A stretch of 64,000 nt of DNA from Phenylobacterium sp. (GCF_013822795.1 NZ_PNLB01000015.1:1-64000); one strand, 5' to 3'. Shown: positions 44,196 to 53,648, counted from the stretch's first letter. Numbers and translations are program-made. The notes: generated by a model not told the origin, from the sequence alone.

Positions 44196-44296
44196 AGGAC
44201 GAATACGTTAGCGACTCGCGTTACCGGCCGTCTACTTGTTATGCTGCGGCAGGCTTAACGCCACGACAGAATATCCCAAGCAGTGGGGAGGACAAA

Positions 44297-44677
44297 ATGC
44301 CCCTCGATGACGCCATCGGCCCAGACCCCGTAGACGTCGCCATTGGCGCCCGCATGCGCCTTCGCCGCAAGTCGCTCGGCATCAGCCAAGGCGTGCTGTC
44401 CGAGCGGGTCGGCGTCTCCTTCCAGCAGATCCAGAAGTACGAGCGCGGCGCCAATCGCGTCTCCGGCTCGATGCTGGTCGCCATCGCCAATGCGCTCGAC
44501 ACCACCGTGGGCTGGCTGGTCGGTGAGGAGGGCGGCTTGGCCGACGCCGCCGACGAGGTCATCCAGGCCCTGGCCCTGACCGGCGGCGTCGAGCTGCTGG
44601 AGGCCTTCGCCGCCATCCCGCAGGCTTCGGCTCGTGCGGCCCTCGTGACCCTGGCCCAGGAAATGGCGTCGCTCTGA
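44297..44677 (+). CDS. XRE-family helix-turn-helix regulator
   Basis: A 126-residue regulator. The N-terminal HTH reads IGARMRLRRKSLGISQGVLS followed by ERVGVSFQQIQKYERGANRV; the C-terminal part is helical (AADEVIQALALTGGVELLEAF) and probably dimerises. Proteins like this occur in several copies in alphaproteobacteria. GGGGAGGA precedes the ATG. It is divergent from the LuxR-type HTH gene, with a GACTC methylation site at 44213-44217 between them, and shkA follows 47 bp downstream. Confidence 0.9.
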   Translation: MPLDDAIGPDPVDVAIGARMRLRRKSLGISQGVLSERVGVSFQQIQKYERGANRVSGSMLVAIANALDTTVGWLVGEEGGLADAADEVIQALALTGGVELLEAFAAIPQASARAALVTLAQEMASL

Positions 44678-44724
44678 TTCCAGTTTGACCGCCCGTTAAG
44701 CCGCGCGCGGTAAACCCTGGGTCG

Positions 44725-46227
44725 ATGACCTACGACCTTACCCGCCAGGCCCGCGTCAGCGCCGAGCAGCTCGCCTCGCTCAGCCACGAGTTCCGCACCC
44801 CGCTGAACGGCGTGCTCGGCATGGCCCGCCTGCTCGAGGGCACCGCCCTCACCGACGAGCAGCGCGCCTATGTCTCGGCCCTGCGCGAGTCCGGCGAGCA
44901 CCTGCTCGGCCTGGTCAACGACGTGCTCGACTTCGCCCGCCTGGGCGCCGACAAGATCGAACTGCACCCCGCCGACTTCGAGGTCGAGAGCCTGCTGCGC
45001 TCGGTTTGCGAGCTGCTCTCCCCGCGCGCCCAGGAAAAGGGCCTGGAGATCGCCTGGGCCGCGCCGGCCGGGATCGGCGCCGTCCATGCCGACGAGGGTC
45101 GGCTGCGCCAGATCCTGCTCAACTTCGCCGGCAACGCCGTCAAGTTCACCAGCCAGGGCGGCGTGTTGCTGAGCGTCGCCGAGACGCCCGACGGCCTGCG
45201 CTTCACCGTCGAGGACTCCGGCCCCGGCGTCAGCCAGGCGGCGCGCGAGACCATCTTCGAGGCCTTCGAACAGGCCGACCCGCTGCGCGACATCCAACTG
45301 GGCGGCGCGGGCCTTGGCCTGGCCATCGCCCGCAAGCTGGCCGGCGCCATGGACGGCGCGGTCGGGGTCGAGACCGCCCAGCTCGGCGGCGCCGCGTTCT
45401 GGTTCGAGGCGCCGTTCGCCCGCCGGCCGGCCCGCGCTGAACGTCCGCTCGGCCGCCGCACCGTCGCCATCGTCAGCGCCAACCGCATCGTCGCCGAGGC
45501 CGCCCGTCGCCAGATCGAGGCCTCCGGCGGCAAGGCCCTGGTCGCCGCCGACCTGCAGGCGGCGCTGGCCGCCACCCGTCCCGCCGACGTCGTGCTGGTC
45601 GACCGCGCGCTCGCGCCCGAGCGTCCGCCGGCCAAGCGCTCGCTGCTGGTCATGCTGACCCCCGACGAGCGCGGCCGCATCGAAGAGCACCGCGCGGCAG
45701 GGTTCGCCGGCTACCTGATCAAGCCGCTGCGCCGCGCCTCGCTGGCCGAACGCGTGCTCGCCGCCCGCCGCGACGACGACCCGGCCCGGGCGGTGGAGGA
45801 CGACCGCATCGCCCCGGCCGCCGCCCCCGGCGCCCGCATCCTGCTGGTCGAGGACAATCCCATCAACGCCTTGCTCGCCCGCACCCTGTTGTCGCGCGAA
45901 GGCTGCCGCGTCGACCAGGCCGGCGGCGGCGAGGAGGCGCTCGCCGCCCTCAAGGTCGGGGTCTACGACCTGATCCTGATGGACATGCGCATGCCCGGCA
46001 TGTCGGGGCTGGAAGCCACCCGCAAGGTGCGCGGCATGGGCGTGCGCACGCCGGTCGTCGCCCTGACCGCCAACGCCTTCGAGGAGGACCGCCACGCCTG
46101 CCTCGCCGCCGGCATGGACGACTTCCTGGTCAAGCCGCTGACCCCCGACGCCCTGCGCGCGGCGCTTGGCCGCTGGACAGCCACCCCCGACTGGACGCAA
46201 CAGCCGGACCACGCCAAGGTCGGCTGA
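44725..46227 (+). CDS. shkA: Soluble hybrid histidine kinase, ShkA-like (c-di-GMP-controlled)
   Basis: A 500-residue cytoplasmic kinase with no sensor or membrane segment. H21 in LSHEFRTPLNG is the phospho-site; ATPase boxes include NFAGNAVKF, EDSGPGV and GAGLGLAIA. A degenerate receiver (about 235-345) has SAN where the acidic pair should be. A true receiver follows with VEDN, D420 and the KP loop. This is the layout of Caulobacter ShkA, whose pseudo-receiver binds c-di-GMP and frees the C-terminal receiver. The residues reported for that site have counterparts here with the same spacing: R316, Y330, I332, P334, R336, and a DDR linker motif at 359-361. ShkA starts the ShkA-ShpA-TacA relay for stalk genes. 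Confidence 0.8.
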   Translation: MTYDLTRQARVSAEQLASLSHEFRTPLNGVLGMARLLEGTALTDEQRAYVSALRESGEHLLGLVNDVLDFARLGADKIELHPADFEVESLLRSVCELLSPRAQEKGLEIAWAAPAGIGAVHADEGRLRQILLNFAGNAVKFTSQGGVLLSVAETPDGLRFTVEDSGPGVSQAARETIFEAFEQADPLRDIQLGGAGLGLAIARKLAGAMDGAVGVETAQLGGAAFWFEAPFARRPARAERPLGRRTVAIVSANRIVAEAARRQIEASGGKALVAADLQAALAATRPADVVLVDRALAPERPPAKRSLLVMLTPDERGRIEEHRAAGFAGYLIKPLRRASLAERVLAARRDDDPARAVEDDRIAPAAAPGARILLVEDNPINALLARTLLSREGCRVDQAGGGEEALAALKVGVYDLILMDMRMPGMSGLEATRKVRGMGVRTPVVALTANAFEEDRHACLAAGMDDFLVKPLTPDALRAALGRWTATPDWTQQPDHAKVG

Positions 46228-46267
46228 CGCCGGGGGCCGCCCGGGCGTCGTTCCGGGGAAGCCATTC

Positions 46268-47977
46268 ATGACCGACGAGACGCAGACCGCCGTGGCGGCC
46301 GGCAAGAAGCCTGGCACGCTCCAGGCCCTGGCGGTCTATCTCGAGCGCCGCTCGCTGGTCATGCTGTCCCTGGGCTTCGCCTCGGGCCTGCCCAACCTGC
46401 TGATCTTTGACACCCTTTCGGCCTGGCTGCGCGATGCGGGCCTGTCGCTGGAAGTGATCGCCTTCTTCGGTCTGGCGACCCTGGCCTATTCGCTGAAGTT
46501 CCTCTGGGCCCCGCTGGTCGACCGCGCCAAGGTCCCGGTGATCACCAAGTGGCTCGGCCATCGCCGCTCGTGGATGCTGCTCTGCCAGGGGCTGATCGTG
46601 CTCGGCCTGTGGTCGATCGCCGGCACCGACCCGGTCTCTAGTCTCGGCCTCATGGCGCTATTCGCGGTGCTGGTCGGCTTCGTCTCGGCCACCCAGGACA
46701 TCGTCATCGACGCCTGGCGGATCGAGGCTGCGGTCACCGAGAAGCAAGGGGCGATGGCGGCGGCCTACCAGTGGGGCTACCGCATCGCGATGATCGTCGC
46801 CGGCGTGCTGCCGTTGGCGCTGTCGGAATACGCCGGCTGGAACACCTCCTACGCGATCATGGCGGTGCTGATGCTGGTCGGGGTGCTCGGCGTGCTCGGC
46901 GCCCCGCGCGAGGCGCAGCACGAGATCCGCGCCATCGACACCGGCGACATCCCCGCCGCCCCGGCCCGCGACGGCGCGGAGTGGGCGATCCGCCTGCTGC
47001 TGTTCGTGCTCGGCGGCGTGGTGCTCGGCTCTGGCCTGGCCGGCAACGCTGCGATCCTCGCCGCCGCCTTCGAAAAGGTAGGGCTGACGGGCGCGGCGGC
47101 CCAGGTGACCACGCTCTGGGAAGCCAAGCCCTGGGGCGTCTTCGCCCAGCTCGGCGGCGTCGTGGTCGGAGCCTTGGTGATCTTCTTCGCCGCCCGCCCG
47201 GCCCCGGGACTGCAGACCCGCCCCGGCCGCTATCTCAGCGTCGCCCTCGGCGCGCCGCTGGCCAACTTCTTCGCCCGCTACGGTCAGGCCGCGGGGCTGA
47301 TCCTGGCGCTGATCTGCGTCTACCGGCTGAGCGACTTCGTGCTCAACATCATGAACCCGTTCTATCTCGACATGGGCTACTCGAAGCTCCAGATCGCCGA
47401 GGTCCGCAAGGTCCTGGGCGTGGTGATGAGCGTGCTCGGCGTCGGGCTCGGCGGCTTCTGCATCGCCCGCTTTGGTCTGATCCGCTCGATGGTGGTCGGC
47501 GCCTTCGCAGGTCCCCTGTCCAACCTGGTGTTCGCCTGGCTGGCCGCCCAGGGGCCAGAGCTCTGGGCGCTCAGCGTCGCCATCGGGGTCGACAACATCG
47601 CCTCGGGCTTCGCCGGCACCTGCCTGATCGCCTACATGTCCAGCCTGACCGGCCAGGGCTTCACCGCCACCCAGTACGCGCTGTTCTCCTCTCTCTACGC
47701 CCTGCTCGGCAAGCTGGTCGCCTCGCAGTCGGGCCGCATCGTCGAGGGCGCCGCCGCCAGCGCCGACGCCGGCGGGATCTTCGCGGCCTTCAAGCCGCTG
47801 TTCGCCGGCCTGCCGCCGCAGACCTTCGCCAACGCCATGGAGAAGTCCGGCGTCACCCCCGAAGCGCTCGGCGCCGGCTACATGACCTTCTTCTTCTACT
47901 CCGCCGCCCTCGGCCTGATCGGCATCGTCCTGGCCTTCGCGGTCGCCCGCCTCAGCCCGCAGCCGAAAGAAGCGTAA
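46268..47977 (+). CDS. ampG: AmpG-family muropeptide permease
   Basis: A 569-residue major facilitator of the PAT/AmpG type: RRSLVMLSLGFASGLPNLLI opens the first helix, FLWAPLVDRAKVP and QDIVIDAWRIE are the conserved loops, and about 14 helices can be counted. AmpG imports anhydromuropeptides for cell-wall recycling and links it to beta-lactamase control. ATG at 46268 fits family length; the frame extends upstream into shkA. It follows shkA by 40 bp. Confidence 0.88.
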   Translation: MTDETQTAVAAGKKPGTLQALAVYLERRSLVMLSLGFASGLPNLLIFDTLSAWLRDAGLSLEVIAFFGLATLAYSLKFLWAPLVDRAKVPVITKWLGHRRSWMLLCQGLIVLGLWSIAGTDPVSSLGLMALFAVLVGFVSATQDIVIDAWRIEAAVTEKQGAMAAAYQWGYRIAMIVAGVLPLALSEYAGWNTSYAIMAVLMLVGVLGVLGAPREAQHEIRAIDTGDIPAAPARDGAEWAIRLLLFVLGGVVLGSGLAGNAAILAAAFEKVGLTGAAAQVTTLWEAKPWGVFAQLGGVVVGALVIFFAARPAPGLQTRPGRYLSVALGAPLANFFARYGQAAGLILALICVYRLSDFVLNIMNPFYLDMGYSKLQIAEVRKVLGVVMSVLGVGLGGFCIARFGLIRSMVVGAFAGPLSNLVFAWLAAQGPELWALSVAIGVDNIASGFAGTCLIAYMSSLTGQGFTATQYALFSSLYALLGKLVASQSGRIVEGAAASADAGGIFAAFKPLFAGLPPQTFANAMEKSGVTPEALGAGYMTFFFYSAALGLIGIVLAFAVARLSPQPKEA

Positions 47978-47983
47978 GCCCTC

Positions 47984-48038
47984 GATGCTCCCCCTCTGGG
48001 GGAGCTGGCGGCCGCAGGCTGACTGAGGGGGACTTTGA
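47984..48038. repeat. Half copy of intergenic repeat family B
   Basis: The segment from GATGCTCCCCCTCTGGGGGA through GACTGAGGGGGACTTTGA matches one half, in reverse orientation, of the full copies at 53445-53570 and 59249-59374. Confidence 0.7.
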
Positions 48039-48067
48039 CTCTTGAGGAGGAAGAGCAAGGGCCTGTT

Positions 48068-48182
48068 CCTCTCCCCGCTTGAGGGGAGAGGTTAGGTGAG
48101 GGGTCTTGCGGCGCGCAGCGGCGCTCTAGCTGAGTCAGCAGCCCCCTCACCCCAACCCTCTCCCCCAAGGGGGCGAGGGAGC
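48068..48182. repeat. Intergenic repeat family A, copy 1 (forward)
   Basis: Begins CCTCTCCCCGCTTGAGGGGA, has GTTAGGTGAGGGGT and a CGGCGCGCAGCGGCGC core, and ends in CCCAAGGGGGCGAGGGAGC. Each end is a local hairpin and the halves pair imperfectly. Four more copies lie in the window. No gene is seen between ampG and the protease; this 385-bp gap is filled by elements of families B, A and C. Confidence 0.85.
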
Positions 48183-48213
48183 TTTTCAGGTGCTCCCTCG
48201 GAGCCCCAGCAAG

Positions 48214-48347
48214 TGTCATCCCGGTTTCGCCGCAGGCGAAGACCGGGACCCATTCGCGTCTGAGTCCGAAAAGGGACCGCCGCCCCGCCACGTCCTGATC
48301 CATCCGGCGTTCATGGGTCCCGGTCTTGCTGCGCAATCCGGGATGAC
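48214..48347. repeat. Intergenic inverted-repeat element, family C, copy 2
   Basis: Left end TGTCATCCCGGTTTCGCCGC with GACCGGGACCCA is mirrored at the right by TGGGTCCCGGTCTTGCTGCG and ending GGGATGACA: a long imperfect stem related to 29143-29244. Confidence 0.8.
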
Positions 48348-48362
48348 ACCCGCGTTCGCCGC

Positions 48363-49196
48363 CTACGACGTCCGCAGGCAGATCACCTGCGCCACTCGCA
48401 GGTCGCGCCGCAGGGTGTCGGCCACGCGGCCATAGTTGTCGGTGGTGATCGGCTCGCCGACCGCGAACTTGTCGGCCCGCTGATGGCTGGCGCTCAGCGC
48501 CGCCAGCACCGTTTCCGGCGAGGTCGTATAGATCCGCCCGCGGCGCGGGCTCTCGGCCACCGTCACCCCGATCACCCGGCCGGCGCGGTCCAGCACCGGC
48601 GAGCCTGACAGCCCAGCCAGCGTGCCCTCCAGCCCGTCGGTGCGGCCGGTCTCGGCCCAGACCAGCACCGGCTCGGTGCGGGCGCCGCGCCCCCGGACCT
48701 CCAGGTTCTCACGGCCGAGCAGCCGCGAGGTCGCCTCGCCGGGCTCACCCTGCGGATAGCCGGGATGGAAGGCCCGGTCGCCGCGGCGCAGCTGTTGCTC
48801 CAGGCCCATCGGCAGCGGCGGCGCGCCGCCTTCGGTGGTCAGGATCGCGGCCTCGCCGCGCGGATCGATATGAACCTTGGCCTCCACCCCACGGCCCTCG
48901 GCCACGACGATGGCGGTCTGGGTGCAGCCGTCGACCACGTGGCGGGCGGTGATCCACACCCCGGCGTCGGAGACCGAAAACGCCGTGCCGACGCCCGGCT
49001 CGGCCTTGCCCGGCACGTCGACCACCACCTGCGGGTCGAACGGCGAGGCCGGACCCAGCGGCAGGCCCTCGCCGCCGGCCACCGGCGGCGGCGGCGGTGG
49101 CGCGTCGGCGCGCTCCTGGCGGCCGACGGCTGCGATCAGCAGCGCCAGCACCACCGCCAGATAGACCAGCCAGTCTGGAAGCCGGGGAAAGTGCAT
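48363..49196 (-). CDS. Membrane-anchored trypsin-like serine protease
   Basis: A 277-residue protein with an N-terminal membrane anchor (WLVYLAVVLALLIAAVG) and a Pro-rich spacer. The protease domain shows VGTAFSVSDAGVWITARHVVDGC (catalytic His) and AGLSGSPVLDRAGRVIGV (catalytic Ser). The third residue is odd: the usual Asp-Leu-Ala motif reads GEAAILTTEGG, with Glu in place of Asp. It may be weakened or inactive. Related to Deg-type trypsin folds but with no PDZ domain. It follows DUF350 by 13 bp. Confidence 0.82.
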   Translation of the reverse strand: MHFPRLPDWLVYLAVVLALLIAAVGRQERADAPPPPPPVAGGEGLPLGPASPFDPQVVVDVPGKAEPGVGTAFSVSDAGVWITARHVVDGCTQTAIVVAEGRGVEAKVHIDPRGEAAILTTEGGAPPLPMGLEQQLRRGDRAFHPGYPQGEPGEATSRLLGRENLEVRGRGARTEPVLVWAETGRTDGLEGTLAGLSGSPVLDRAGRVIGVTVAESPRRGRIYTTSPETVLAALSASHQRADKFAVGEPITTDNYGRVADTLRRDLRVAQVICLRTS

Positions 49197-49209
49197 CGGG
49201 CCGATCGGA

Positions 49210-49635
49210 TCAGCCGGCCATCGCGGCGGCGATGATAATGGCCGTGGCCAGCTTGGCGCCGACCAGCAGCGCCGCGGCGGCGATCTCGCCTTCCTGGATG
49301 CGCTGGGGCAAGCCGTGCAGCGCCAGGTCCACCAGTCGGAAGATGAGCAGCTGCAGCGCCACGCAGGCCGCGCCCCACATGCCGATCTCCAGCGCCGAGG
49401 TCGAGCCGGCCAGCGAGGCCGACAGCGGGATCGCCAGCCCGACCAGCACGCCGCCCAGCGACAGGGCCGCGGCGGAGTTGCCCTCGCGGATCAGCGCGAT
49501 CTCGCGGTGCGGCGTCATCAGGACATAGACCACCACGCCGATGAACAGGATCGCCACCGTGACCCCGATATGCATCAGGGCGATCGGAAAGCCGTTGGCG
49601 AAGGCCTGGATCTCAGGCGATTGCAGTTGCGGCAT
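49210..49635 (-). CDS. DUF350 membrane protein
   Basis: A 141-residue protein with four hydrophobic segments and the DUF350 pattern: IREGNSAAALSLGGVLVGLAIPLSASLAGS and GEIAAAALLVGAKLATAII. Function of the family is unknown. It is followed 13 bp later by the protease gene, so the two form an operon. A YjfL-type role at the envelope has been proposed for relatives. Confidence 0.87.
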   Translation of the reverse strand: MPQLQSPEIQAFANGFPIALMHIGVTVAILFIGVVVYVLMTPHREIALIREGNSAAALSLGGVLVGLAIPLSASLAGSTSALEIGMWGAACVALQLLIFRLVDLALHGLPQRIQEGEIAAAALLVGAKLATAIIIAAAMAG

Positions 49636-49695
49636 GGGACCCCGTCGGCTGGACTCTAGAAACTCGGCCGCATGGTTAGCACGCAGGGCCGCCGG

Positions 49696-50862
49696 CTAGG
49701 CAATAGGCTCAGGCTGTTCGGCCGCCTGCTTGCGGCGGACGCTGGCGCGCACCTTCTCGCTCTCGCTCTTCAGCTGACCGCAGGCGGCCAGGATGTCGCG
49801 GCCCCGCGGCGTGCGGATCGGCGAGGCGTAGCCGGCCCGGTTGAGGATCGCCGCGAAGCTCTCGATCGCGCCCCAGTCCGAGCAGCCGTAGTTGGTGCCT
49901 GGCCACGGGTTGAACGGGATCAGGTTGATCTTGGCCGGGATGCCCTTGAGCAGCTTGACCAGGGCCTTGGCCTCGGCCGGGCTGTCGTTGACGTCCTTGA
50001 GCATCACGTACTCGAAGGTCACGCGGCGGGTGTTGGACAGACCCGGATAGCCGCGGATGCCCTCCATCAGCGTGGCGATGTCGTACTTCTTGTTCAGCGG
50101 CACCAGCACGTCGCGCAGGTCATCGTAGGTGGCGTGCAGTGAGATCGCCAGCATCGCCTGGGTGCGCTCGCCCAGCGCCTTCAATTCCGGCACGACGCCC
50201 GAGGTCGAGACCGTGATCCGGCGGCGCGAAATGGCAATGCCCTCGCCGTCGGCGATGATGTCGATGGCGTCGGCGACGTTGTCGAGATTGTAGAGCGGCT
50301 CGCCCATGCCCATGAACACGATGTTCGAGAGCCGGCGGTCCTCCTTCGGCGAGGGCCACTCCGACAGGTCGTCGCGGGCCACCTGCACCTGGGCGACGAT
50401 CTCGGCCGCGGTCAGGTTGCGGACCAGCGCCTGGGTGCCGGTGTGGCAGAAGGTGCAGTTCAGCGTGCAGCCGACCTGGCTGGAGACGCACAGCGCCCCC
50501 GAGCGGCCGACGTCGGGAATGTAGACGGTCTCGACCTCGATCCCCGGGGCCATGCGGATCAGCCACTTGCGGGTGCCGTCCTTGGACACCTGGCGCTCGA
50601 CCACCTCGGGCCGCGCCAGGGTGAAGGCCTGCTCCAGCGCCGCGCGGGTGTCCTTGGCGACGTCGGTCATCGCCGAGAAGTCGGTCGCACCGTAGTGGTG
50701 GATCCAGCGCCACAGCTGGCTGGCGCGCATCTTGGCCTTGTCCGGCCGCACGACCTCGGCGTCGATCAACGCCTGCGCCAGCGCCTTGCGGGTCAGGCCC
50801 GAAAGGTTTGGTTTGACGACGGACGCGACGGGTCCACGCGAAAGATCAAGGGTGACGCCCAA
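49696..50862 (-). CDS. rlmN: 23S rRNA (adenine-2503-C2)-methyltransferase RlmN
   Basis: A 388-residue radical-SAM enzyme that methylates A2503 of 23S rRNA and A37 of some tRNAs. The cluster motif [35 protein letters not shown] and the late catalytic cysteine region [11 protein letters not shown] are all present. The start is taken as TTG at 50862, since the N-terminus [10 protein letters not shown] resembles Caulobacter RlmN; no strong ribosome-binding site is seen. Confidence 0.95.
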   Translation of the reverse strand: MGVTLDLSRGPVASVVKPNLSGLTRKALAQALIDAEVVRPDKAKMRASQLWRWIHHYGATDFSAMTDVAKDTRAALEQAFTLARPEVVERQVSKDGTRKWLIRMAPGIEVETVYIPDVGRSGALCVSSQVGCTLNCTFCHTGTQALVRNLTAAEIVAQVQVARDDLSEWPSPKEDRRLSNIVFMGMGEPLYNLDNVADAIDIIADGEGIAISRRRITVSTSGVVPELKALGERTQAMLAISLHATYDDLRDVLVPLNKKYDIATLMEGIRGYPGLSNTRRVTFEYVMLKDVNDSPAEAKALVKLLKGIPAKINLIPFNPWPGTNYGCSDWGAIESFAAILNRAGYASPIRTPRGRDILAACGQLKSESEKVRASVRRKQAAEQPEPIA

Positions 50863-50983
50863 GGGATGCTCACGGTCTGGAAGACCGCGGAATATAGGGC
50901 AGAGCGCTCCTTACGCCAAATGAACGCCCCTGCGGCCGATTGGGAGCGCCGTCGATCCCCCAAAAGGGGTGCTCCCACAAAGA

Positions 50984-51098
50984 CTCCCTCGCCCCCTTGG
51001 GGGAGAGGGTTGGGGTGAGGGGGACCGCTGACTCAGCAAAGCGCCGCTCCGCGCCGCCAAACCCCTCACCTAACCTCTCCCCTCAAGCGGGGAGAGGG
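50984..51098. repeat. Intergenic repeat family A, copy 2 (reverse)
   Basis: Opposite orientation to copy 1: starts CTCCCTCGCCCCCTTGGGGG, passes CAAAGCGCCGCTCCGCGCCG and ends CCTCAAGCGGGGAGAGGG. It fills most of the 256-bp gap between divergent-in-space rlmN and the 3' end of ubiB; a short family-B fragment (CCCCCAAAAGGGG) lies at 50957-50969. Confidence 0.85.
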
Positions 51099-51118
51099 AC
51101 GCGGCGGGGCACGTTCCT

Positions 51119-52627
51119 CTAAAGCAACCAAACCCCGAGCAGGAACGCCGCGCCGGCCACGGCCGCGCCGATTGCGAACCAGGCCATGCGGGAGGGCCGC
51201 TCCTCGACCACCGCCACCGCCGCGCTCGGCTGCGGCGGGTTCTCGATCAGCCGGTGCAGCGCGCGCAGCGCCTCGATCCCCTCGCTGACGAAGCGCTTGA
51301 CCTGCGCCTGGGGCCCAAGCTCGCGCAGCATCCAGCGGCGCACCACCGGATCGGCCGCCTTCCAGATGTCGTGGTCGGGATCGAGCCGGCGGGCGACGCC
51401 CTCCACCGTCATCATGGTCTTCTGCAGCAGCACCAGCTGCGGCTGCAGGCGCATGTCGAACAGGGCGGTGATCTCGAACAGCTGGGTCAGCACCCGGCCC
51501 ATCGAGACGTCGCTGGCGGTGCGTCCGAACAGCGGCTCGCCCACCGCCCGCAAGGCCTGGGCGAAGGCATGAACCGAATGGGTGCGCGGCACGTAGCCGG
51601 CCTCGAAATGGGTCTGGGCGATCTTCTCGTAGTCGCGTTCCAGGAAACCCCAGAGGATTTCGGCCAGGTAGCGCCGCTCGGCCGCCGCCAGCCGCCCGAC
51701 GATGCCGAAGTCGACGGCGGTGATCTCCGCCGGCGCGGCCACGAACAGATTGCCCTCGTGCAGATCGGCGTGGAACACCCCGTGGTCCAGCGCCTGGGAC
51801 AGGAACGCGCGCAGCAGCTTGTCGGCCAGGGCCGGACGGTCGAGGCCTTCGAGCTCCAGGCTCGCCGGATCCGACAGCGGCGCGCCCTTGGCCCACTCCT
51901 GGGTCAGCACCTTCTTGCCGACGCCGTCCCAGACGACCTTCGGCGCAGTCATGTAGCCGTCCTTGGCCATGACCTCGCCCAGCTCGTCGCCGCCGGCCGC
52001 TTCCAGCCGCAGGTCGAGCTCCAGCTCGGTGGCGCGGATCACCGTCGCGGCCAGGGCCCGCGGCTCCAGCCGGCGGGCCGGCTCGGAGACCTTCTCGACC
52101 AGCCGCGCGGCCAAGGCCAGCACCTCGGCGTCCTGCGCCACGCGATGGGCGATGCCCGGCCGCAGCACCTTCACCGCCACCTTGCGGCCGTCCAGCAGCA
52201 CAGCCTCGTGCGCCTGGGCCAGCGAGGCGGCCGCCACCGGCTCGCCGAAGCTGGCGAACAGGCTCTCGATCGGCCGGCCCAGGGCCAGCTCCACCTCGCG
52301 GCGGGCGATTTCGGTCGGGAACGGCGCCAGCTTGTCCTTCAGCCGCGACAGGTCGTCGGCGAACTCGGCGCCGAAGATGTCGGCCCGGGTCGAGAGCAGC
52401 TGCCCCGCCTTGATCGCCACCGGCCCCAGCTTCTCCAGCGACCGCGCCAGCCGCTCGCCGGGACGGCCCTCGCGCGCCTGGCGGCCGGCGAACACCCGCA
52501 GGGCGCCCGACAGCGCCCGCACGCTCGGCGGATAGAGGGCGTCAAGCTCGCGCGGCAGCAGGGCGTCGTTGCGCGCCAGCGACCAGCCCGCCGCCGTCAG
52601 CCGTCCGAACGCCGCGAGACTTCCCAT
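51119..52627 (-). CDS. ubiB: Ubiquinone biosynthesis kinase-like protein UbiB
   Basis: A 502-residue ADCK/UbiB protein. The family hallmarks are present: the KxGQ motif (AIKAGQLLSTRADI), the alanine-rich loop AAASLAQAHEA in place of the kinase P-loop, VFHADLHEGNLFV, and DFGIVGR. A C-terminal membrane helix (WFAIGAAVAGAAFLLGVWLL) anchors it. It is an ATPase needed for coenzyme Q synthesis. Start is ATG at 52627, 5 bp after ubiE. Confidence 0.95.
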   Translation of the reverse strand: MGSLAAFGRLTAAGWSLARNDALLPRELDALYPPSVRALSGALRVFAGRQAREGRPGERLARSLEKLGPVAIKAGQLLSTRADIFGAEFADDLSRLKDKLAPFPTEIARREVELALGRPIESLFASFGEPVAAASLAQAHEAVLLDGRKVAVKVLRPGIAHRVAQDAEVLALAARLVEKVSEPARRLEPRALAATVIRATELELDLRLEAAGGDELGEVMAKDGYMTAPKVVWDGVGKKVLTQEWAKGAPLSDPASLELEGLDRPALADKLLRAFLSQALDHGVFHADLHEGNLFVAAPAEITAVDFGIVGRLAAAERRYLAEILWGFLERDYEKIAQTHFEAGYVPRTHSVHAFAQALRAVGEPLFGRTASDVSMGRVLTQLFEITALFDMRLQPQLVLLQKTMMTVEGVARRLDPDHDIWKAADPVVRRWMLRELGPQAQVKRFVSEGIEALRALHRLIENPPQPSAAVAVVEERPSRMAWFAIGAAVAGAAFLLGVWLL

Positions 52628-52632
52628 CGGCG

Positions 52633-53391
52633 CTAGAACGCCCGGCCGTGGTGCAGGGCCGCGACGCCGCCGGTGAAGTTGGTGTAGCCCGCGCGGCTGA
52701 AGCCGGCCTTCTCGATCATCGAGACGAAGGTCCGTTGGTCGGGGAACCGGCGGATGCTCTCGACCAGGTACTGGTAGCTGTCGCGGTCCTTGGTCACCAG
52801 CTGGCCGATCTGCGGGATCACCTTGAACGAATAGGCGTCGTAGGCCTTGCGCAGCATCTCGGTCGCCGGCTGCGAGAACTCCAGGCACAGGAACCGCCCG
52901 CCCGGCTTCAGCACCCGGCGCGCCTCGACCAGCGCGGCCTGCACATCGGTGACGTTGCGGATGCCGAACGAGATCACATAGGCGTCGGCGCAGGCGTCCG
53001 GCAGCGGCAGCCGCTGGGCGTCGCCGACGTTCCAGGTGATCTCCGGCTCGCCGCCCTTGGTGCGGCCGGCCGCGATCATCTCGGCGTTGTAGTCCATGAT
53101 CATGATCTGGGCGTCGGGCCCGCCGCGGCGCAGCTGGGCGGCGCGGGCCAGCTTGGCGAAGCGCCGGGCCATGTCGCCGGTGCCGCCGGCGCAGTCGATG
53201 ATCACCTCGCCCGGCTGCGGGTTCAGCCGCGCGGCGGTGGCGTCCTTCCAGAGCCGGTGCACGCCCGCGCTCATCAGGTCGTTCATCAGGTCATAGCGGC
53301 TGGCGACGCTGTCGAAGACGCCGCGCACGAGGCCGGCCTTCTCAGAGGCGTCGACGTCGCGGAAGCCGAAGGTGGCGGAGGGTCCGGTCAT
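52633..53391 (-). CDS. ubiE: Demethylmenaquinone/2-methoxy-polyprenyl-benzoquinol methyltransferase
   Basis: A 252-residue SAM-dependent C-methyltransferase. [22 protein letters not shown] at the N-terminus, the SAM motif [14 protein letters not shown], and [14 protein letters not shown] are UbiE signatures. It methylates the quinone ring in ubiquinone synthesis. The ATG at 53391 is correct: the frame's upstream extension begins [14 protein letters not shown], which is only translated repeat sequence. It heads the ubiE-ubiB operon. Confidence 0.95.
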   Translation of the reverse strand: MTGPSATFGFRDVDASEKAGLVRGVFDSVASRYDLMNDLMSAGVHRLWKDATAARLNPQPGEVIIDCAGGTGDMARRFAKLARAAQLRRGGPDAQIMIMDYNAEMIAAGRTKGGEPEITWNVGDAQRLPLPDACADAYVISFGIRNVTDVQAALVEARRVLKPGGRFLCLEFSQPATEMLRKAYDAYSFKVIPQIGQLVTKDRDSYQYLVESIRRFPDQRTFVSMIEKAGFSRAGYTNFTGGVAALHHGRAF

Positions 53392-53444
53392 GGCGTGGGT
53401 CTTAGCTCGACCACGCCCCCCGCGCCAGTCGCGGGGAGGCATCA

Positions 53445-53570
53445 GATCCTCCCCTTTTGGGGGAGGTGGATCGATGCGCAGCATCGAGACGGAGGGGGAC
53501 TGCTCTCAAGGCCGGATCAAAGTCCCCCTCAGTCAGCTGCGCTGACAGCTCCCCCAAAAGGGGAGCATCT
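53445..53570. repeat. Intergenic repeat family B, full copy 1
   Basis: Starts GATCCTCCCCTTTTGGGGGA, contains GATCGATGCGCAGCATCGAG and GTCAGCTGCGCTGACAGC (each a local palindrome) and ends AAAAGGGGAGCATCT. Ends are inverted copies of each other. The 451-bp gap between ubiE and mutM is almost wholly repeat; a fused fragment of family A lies at 53593-53618. Confidence 0.88.
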
Positions 53571-53648
53571 AGAGAGGAGGCATCCCATTAAAGACTCCCT
53601 CGCTCAAGCGGGGAGAGGAACCGACCCAATGGGCCCGCACCGCCACAG

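Noticed and set aside
47978..48362. Possible CRISPR array or small RNA in the repeat-rich gap after ampG
   Set aside because: Repeats are long, palindromic, different from one another and not regularly spaced; no cas genes are present.
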